From Hemibagrus wyckioides (Eukaryota; Chordata; Actinopteri; Siluriformes; Bagridae), in assembly GCF_019097595.1 (NCBI RefSeq), contig NC_080710.1, positions 12,825,280 to 12,889,279 of the forward strand: a stretch of 64,000 nt of DNA, written 5' to 3'. The notes beneath the pieces were generated by a model that saw only the letters and a list, made by a program, of their open reading frames with translations, searched no databases and had not been told where the DNA came from. The first letter of the stretch is position 1. Each line of letters opens with the position of its first letter. Positions 59,160 through 64,000 of this stretch are shown here, piece after piece. The position numbers and the translations under genes were made by a program.

Positions 59160-59440
59160 TTCATTAAGCACTCATTCTCTTCAGGGTCATGGTGGATCCA
59201 GAGCATCTCATACAAACTGGGTGTATAAGGTTGGAATATACCATGAAAGGGACGGGGCAATTTTCAGTAGCTTATCCACCTCCATGGTTTTGGGAGATGG
59301 AAAGAAACTCGAGAACCTGGAGAAACCCCACGGGACATAGGCAGAACAGACAAAACTCCACACAGACAGTAATCCAAGCTCAGGATCAATCTGTGGACCC
59401 TAGAGGGATGAGGTGGGAACACTACCTGCTGCAAACTTCC
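59160..59440 (+). repeat. Unclassified teleost repeat copy
   Basis: GGTCATGGTGGATCCAGAGC, GGGGCAATTTTCAGTAGCTT, ACTCCACACAGACAGTAATC. Same family as at 31035; the ORF at 59189 is inside it. Confidence 0.6.
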
Positions 59441-59533
59441 ATTATATTAATAGAATTAGAATAAAATCCAATACCGCAATTAAGTCCAATACATGGACCG
59501 TATGCTTAATCACAGTGTGTATTCATGCACATG

Positions 59534-59537
<4 letters not shown>

Positions 59538-59568
<31 letters not shown>
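59538..59568. repeat. (TC)n microsatellite
   Basis: About 15 perfect units followed by CACTCACTCACTC. Confidence 0.92.
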
Positions 59569-59572
<4 letters not shown>

Positions 59573-60179
59573 ACTCACTCTGTTTCTCTCTCCCAGGAGA
59601 TTTGTTGGAAAATTTGTTTGTTGAAAAATGTGCTTGACAAAGTTGGGATTATGCAATGTTTTTTTCCTACCATCAATCCAATGAAGCTGTGACAACTACA
59701 TTCAGCCTCCCAACATGAGCAATACTGTAACAGATGAGCAGATGAAGGTTAAACGAATCCTGTGAGTAAAAACAGCACGTCTCAGCAACAAAGATGTGCT
59801 CGGCATCAAGCCAAAGAGAGCGCAGAACAAGCAGGAGACAAATACCAGTGTATTAATGTCCCCCTAATCTCACTCATGCTGAAGACTGTTGTCGACATTA
59901 TGCTTTGCAACACAGAGAGACAAATGATCCCTGTTTGTACAAGAGTTCTGATAAAGGATGTGTGTGAAAGACAACGTGCTCCCAATTTTTTTCGGATTTA
60001 AGTAACTTCATAGTTTAATGCAATTCGAATCAAATGATATTTAAGCATTAACTGGCATTGGGGGGAAAGGTGGCATGTGTTGATGTGGATGGCAGAGAAG
60101 ATAAATGTTTTATTTTATCTCACTAGAGTGTAGATGAAAAATACAGTGTATAGTGCATTGAGGAGACCTGCGCAGACTA

Positions 60180-60420
60180 ACGCAGTGGCTGTGAGATTGA
60201 AGACGGCACAGTGTAGACACAGTGCTAGCTGAAGCCAGCTGGCCTGGATTGATGACGATGATGCTCAGCCTCTGCCGGCTTGATCTGTGGAGTCTTAATT
60301 TATCTCCGCAAGCCGGTTCATCCGTTATAGAAATGACAGTGCCTGCTTATCGATCTTACCCTGAAAGATCAATCAGCTTTTGCCCTGACGCAGACAAAAA
60401 ATTTCAGTTTGACACCCAAA
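60180..60420. other. Candidate conserved noncoding block
   Basis: Complex sequence with GAGTCTTAATTTATCTCCGC and CTGAAAGATCAATCAGCTTT; no repeat or supported gene. Confidence 0.25.
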
Positions 60421-60879
60421 GCTCAGACCCCTGCCCTGACACATGCACACACACATCCTGCCTGACCACAAGTTTAAAATAGGCTAATTTTAACCTGACT
60501 CACTGTCTTGTCCTTCTCTAGTACAATACACGCATCATCTAAGCTAATTTCGCTAGCACCTAAAAGTGACAGTAAATCAGTATGTATCTGAATTTATTTG
60601 TATCAGGATGAAAACAAATCCATTGTAATCTTTAATGTAAACAAAACAATGTGAACTGTATGGGTATTTGTTGTTGGGTTTTCTGTGTAAGGGAATTGTT
60701 TCATGCATTGCCAATTAAATACTTGTTAATAAGCCCATATTTTGTTCAGGTTTGTCTTAATGTAATGCACTTTTATAGATATTTATAGCAAAAAAACATT
60801 CATTGACTATAATGTGCTTTGAAATTTAGAGACGTAACATTTTGTTTCTTTATGTCAAATTGAGGTTTACAGTTAAAAT

Positions 60880-61160
60880 ATTCATTCCTTCCTTTATCTT
60901 TTTCCTGTGCTTTCCAGCTTGAACACTTTGCGTGAGGTTGAAATACACCAGGAATAGGACTTCAGTCTATCGCAGGACACAATAAACACTCATTCACTCC
61001 TCGGGGCAATTTAGGATCACAGATCCACCTACCAGCACATGTTTGGGACGTTGGAGGAAACCAAAGAACGTGGAGGAAAGCCACTTTGAGGAGATCAAAT
61101 AGGAGAATATGTCAATCTCCACACAGACAGTGACCCAAGCTCAGGATTGAACATTACACA
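60880..61160 (+). repeat. Unclassified teleost repeat copy
   Basis: GGGGCAATTTAGGATCACAG, CCACCTACCAGCACATGTTT, CACAGACAGTGACCCAAGCT. A further fragment (GATGGACTGGCATCCAGTCC) is at 61390. Confidence 0.6.
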
Positions 61161-62479
61161 AAGCTTCAAACATAGACCATGATCGTTTTTACTGCTTCAA
61201 GCCTTGTTTTTGTCTATTCAATTTATCAATTAATTTCTTAAGCAATGGCTTGCATCTTAAATGGAGAGTTTCATTAAGCTTAACATGTAACCATCAATGA
61301 AAAAAATTAATGAATAAAACTATATAATGTTAATAGGGCTACTCCAATGTTATTGGGATCATAAATATATTGTGTGCATATGGTGCTTAGTGATGGACTG
61401 GCATCCAGTCCAGAGTGTATTTCTACCAAACATCCAGTTTTCATGGAACAAGTGACCCTGATCAGCAAAAACAGAAAAACAAAAAAAGTGTTTATAGCTC
61501 ACAGTGTTAAATTCCATGATCTTTTGGGGCTCACTAACATTTGAAATTATTCACAGGACAGAAATGTCTTTTTCAAGTCCTGCATTTATGGTGAATAAAG
61601 TTCATATATACCTCTGCATATGCTTTCTGGTCTGAGAGGAAGCTTAAAGAAAGTAGTTTAGCAAACAAAGTGTTACTGCACACTTCAGACTTTGTGTGTT
61701 TCAAGTACAAAATTAAAATGTATATACAAGAAGTCAATATTGTCATAGCGATTGAAAAGAAATGAATCATGTAGGACCACATAGAATGATACATGCATGT
61801 TAAATTTAAGATAAACTCAAGTTTTTAAAAATATCATAAGCTTTTCCAAATGTTTCATAAAAGTATATTTAAGATTATTTAAGATTTTAAGTACATTTAG
61901 GATTATTTTTAATCTTGTTTTTGATTTTAAAAGCTCTTTCAATGGCCTTAACTGCATTCAGATTCAGTGATTTATTTTATTCAATTGATTTATTTATATT
62001 ACATTATCATGTAGTTTATTATCACTTATTAAATCTGAAAGGCAAAATGAATGCAACAACCATTATACATTTTTTTTAAAAAGGTTTTTGTCAGAAATAT
62101 AATTTCAAAAACATCACGGACACATAAGCAGAAACAAAGAGACTGTGCATGTGCAGTGGCTACATTTGCACAGTGCAACACTACAAGCACACACTACATT
62201 GTACCATTGTGCTGAAATATCACTTTTAATGGTGAGCTAATATACGTGTTTTCACATACCTGACACAATATTTTACTAGTTGAAGCTTTAATTGGTCCCT
62301 GCCATGAAAAAGCAGCATTAGATAAGAGGTCAGTCAAAAGCAGGGCATGACTTTGAGCCTCCATTTGCTTTGACAGTCTTAGGCACAAAGAGCTTTCAAA
62401 TTCAAACATCATAGCAAACAAATGACTCTTTGTCCTCCGTCGGTTACATAAAGAAATAATTGGAATCAGAAAGTTCATT

Positions 62480-63060
62480 TACAAAGAACTAGCCATCGCA
62501 ATCACCACATAATGTACTGGCGTGGAGCGAGAAAAAAAGCCATAATTGGTTTGGTAAAGATCGCTTTCCATTACACCATAAAGCACTACACAATAGAAAA
62601 GGTCGCCAATTAAGCAATCATGAATACCAAGTACTGTGGCTGATGAAAATAGGCCAGTGGTTTAAATAGATTTGCAAGCAATTTACCTTTTCACAATGTT
62701 GGCAATCTGATGCAATTTGCTTGCAATTTTGTCGGCTTTCAGTAGCACTCCAAGCTGACACTGCATGGACCGAATGGCCGAGCGACACGTTCAGAGAAAA
62801 TGTAAAACTATATTGGCCGCATCTAGGTACCAGGCCACCGCTTCATCAGGAAAATTACAACAATTAACATAAGTGCTCAGGAATCAACACTTTAAATGTC
62901 AGCGGCGGAGGCAGTGGCGGAGGCAGTGGCGGAGGTTTGGAGCCTGAGACGTGCGAAAGTGCAACACGTCCTCTCCGATGGACTCTCTGAGAGAAACATG
63001 AGGCAATCAGCCATCATGCCGCAGCTCTGATGGCCCTGCAATTGCTGTGACATTCTCCTT
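62480..63060. other. Candidate conserved noncoding block
   Basis: Complex, repeat-free sequence dense in homeodomain-type sites (GTCGCCAATTAAGCAATCAT, AGCCATAATTGGTTTGG, TACAACAATTAACAT) and paired AT-rich cores. The best enhancer candidate in the right half by appearance; untested. Confidence 0.4.
62904..62935. repeat. 12-bp GC-rich tandem repeat
   Basis: GGCGGAGGCAGT repeated 2.7 times without error. No open frame of useful length continues from it. Confidence 0.85.
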
Positions 63061-63469
63061 GTTGCCTGTCAGTCTTCACCACTGTTTTTTTTTCCCCTCA
63101 TCTTCTACTCAACACTCCACCCACAAGCACCATCACTGCCAAAGCTATTACTTCTATGTGTGCTGCAGTTTTTCAAATTTGGGTAACTTTGTGTACTTTA
63201 TTTCAGCTTTTGTAGCCAAATCCATTTGACTGGATATAGACTCGAAAACGTTTGGAAATTGTATTCAAACTTTTGATTGATATTTTAATAATAATTTATA
63301 ATTAATTTATAGAAAGGAGAAATGTGGCTCATCAGCATAGCATTTTATTTAAAACATCATACACAATGTTGCAGTTAAGTGAGGAAGATCATGTATATTG
63401 TAGTCAGATGTTTGGCTGCTTAGATAGAAAAGTCTTTTGGAAAAAAAGAAAAGTGTTTTATTCAGGTGA

Positions 63470-63660
63470 GGTGGGATTTTATCCTGGATGGCCCACCAGT
63501 CCATTACATACAGCCACTTCCCTGCATGTTTCTAGAAAGAAACCAGAGAACCTAGAGGAATCTCATACAGATGCAGGGAGAACATGTGATATTCCAAACA
63601 GACAGTAACCCAAATTCAGGATTGAATCAGGGACCCTAGAGGTATGACGATTCAACTCTG
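63470..63660 (+). repeat. Unclassified teleost repeat copy
   Basis: CCACCAGTCCATTACATACA, CAGACAGTAACCCAAATTCA, GGGACCCTAGAGG. Diverged copy of the family at 31035. Confidence 0.55.
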
Positions 63661-64000
63661 TATATCCTAGCCATGTATTTTTATAATATAAATCAGTAAT
63701 TTCATGAATAAACTGTAGCTTTACACAATCATGCAGCACTTCTTCGCATCTGAGTATCACTGCCATTAAGCTTCAACAGGTTGTAAAGGCGTCTAACATT
63801 GTGTGTAGAAGAAAAGTGCTTAATTTATGAAACAGTGAGCTTTAAAACAAGTGTTGGCCATGCAACAATTATACAACATCAGATTTTACAAGCACTTAAA
63901 CAGTCAGGCAAATTGAAAGCCTTTTTGAATTAGACTGGTAATTCAGTTTGTTGCTTGCACTGGAAACTGTTACCTCCAGTTGGCTTTTAATTGAAGTGGA

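Noticed and set aside
62904..62935. CRISPR-like or coding repeat
   Set aside because: Only 2.7 direct 12-bp units without spacers in a vertebrate genome; a simple minisatellite.

Overview
The window is vertebrate nuclear DNA, most likely from a ray-finned fish. Compact GT-AG introns interrupt a conserved axonemal gene, dinucleotide and trinucleotide microsatellites are dense, and the interspersed repeats (tRNA-derived SINEs, degenerate Tc1-like elements, a truncated LINE) are of kinds I know from otophysan fish such as catfish. The species assignment is inference.

Region 1 (1-32,605, minus strand) is one gene: an outer-arm axonemal dynein heavy chain of the DNAH9/DNAH11/DNAH17 group, best matched to DNAH11 (left-right dynein). 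I could place 60 coding exons with GT-AG borders and matching phases. They give 3,249 open codons from the start methionine through the tail, linker, AAA1-AAA4, the first stalk helix and the start of the microtubule-binding domain. The last roughly 1,250 codons (end of the microtubule-binding domain, AAA5, AAA6, C-terminal domain) lie beyond the left edge. The introns carry several Tc1-like remnants, three copies of one tRNA-like SINE and several copies of an unclassified repeat.

Region 2 (about 32,640-32,870) is the likely promoter of that gene. It is a short GC-rich stretch with an almost perfect RFX X-box, a forkhead-type site, a GC box and a CCAAT box, as expected of a gene switched on by RFX and FOXJ1 in ciliated cells.

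Region 3 (32,871-64,000) has no protein-coding gene that I can support. It holds AT-rich spacer, many microsatellites, one small CpG-rich island (36,111-36,265) with a 48-codon ORF, a SINE flanked by a perfect 20-bp target duplication (47,427-47,672), a SINE split by a LINE (58,322-59,103), and complex non-repetitive blocks that look like conserved noncoding elements. In human, DNAH11 lies beside SP4 and near SP8, so a regulatory desert on this side would be plausible, but nothing in the window names a target gene. I found no new multi-gene system; the most unusual points are the residue changes in motor motifs of the dynein, the ciliary promoter and the nested transposons.
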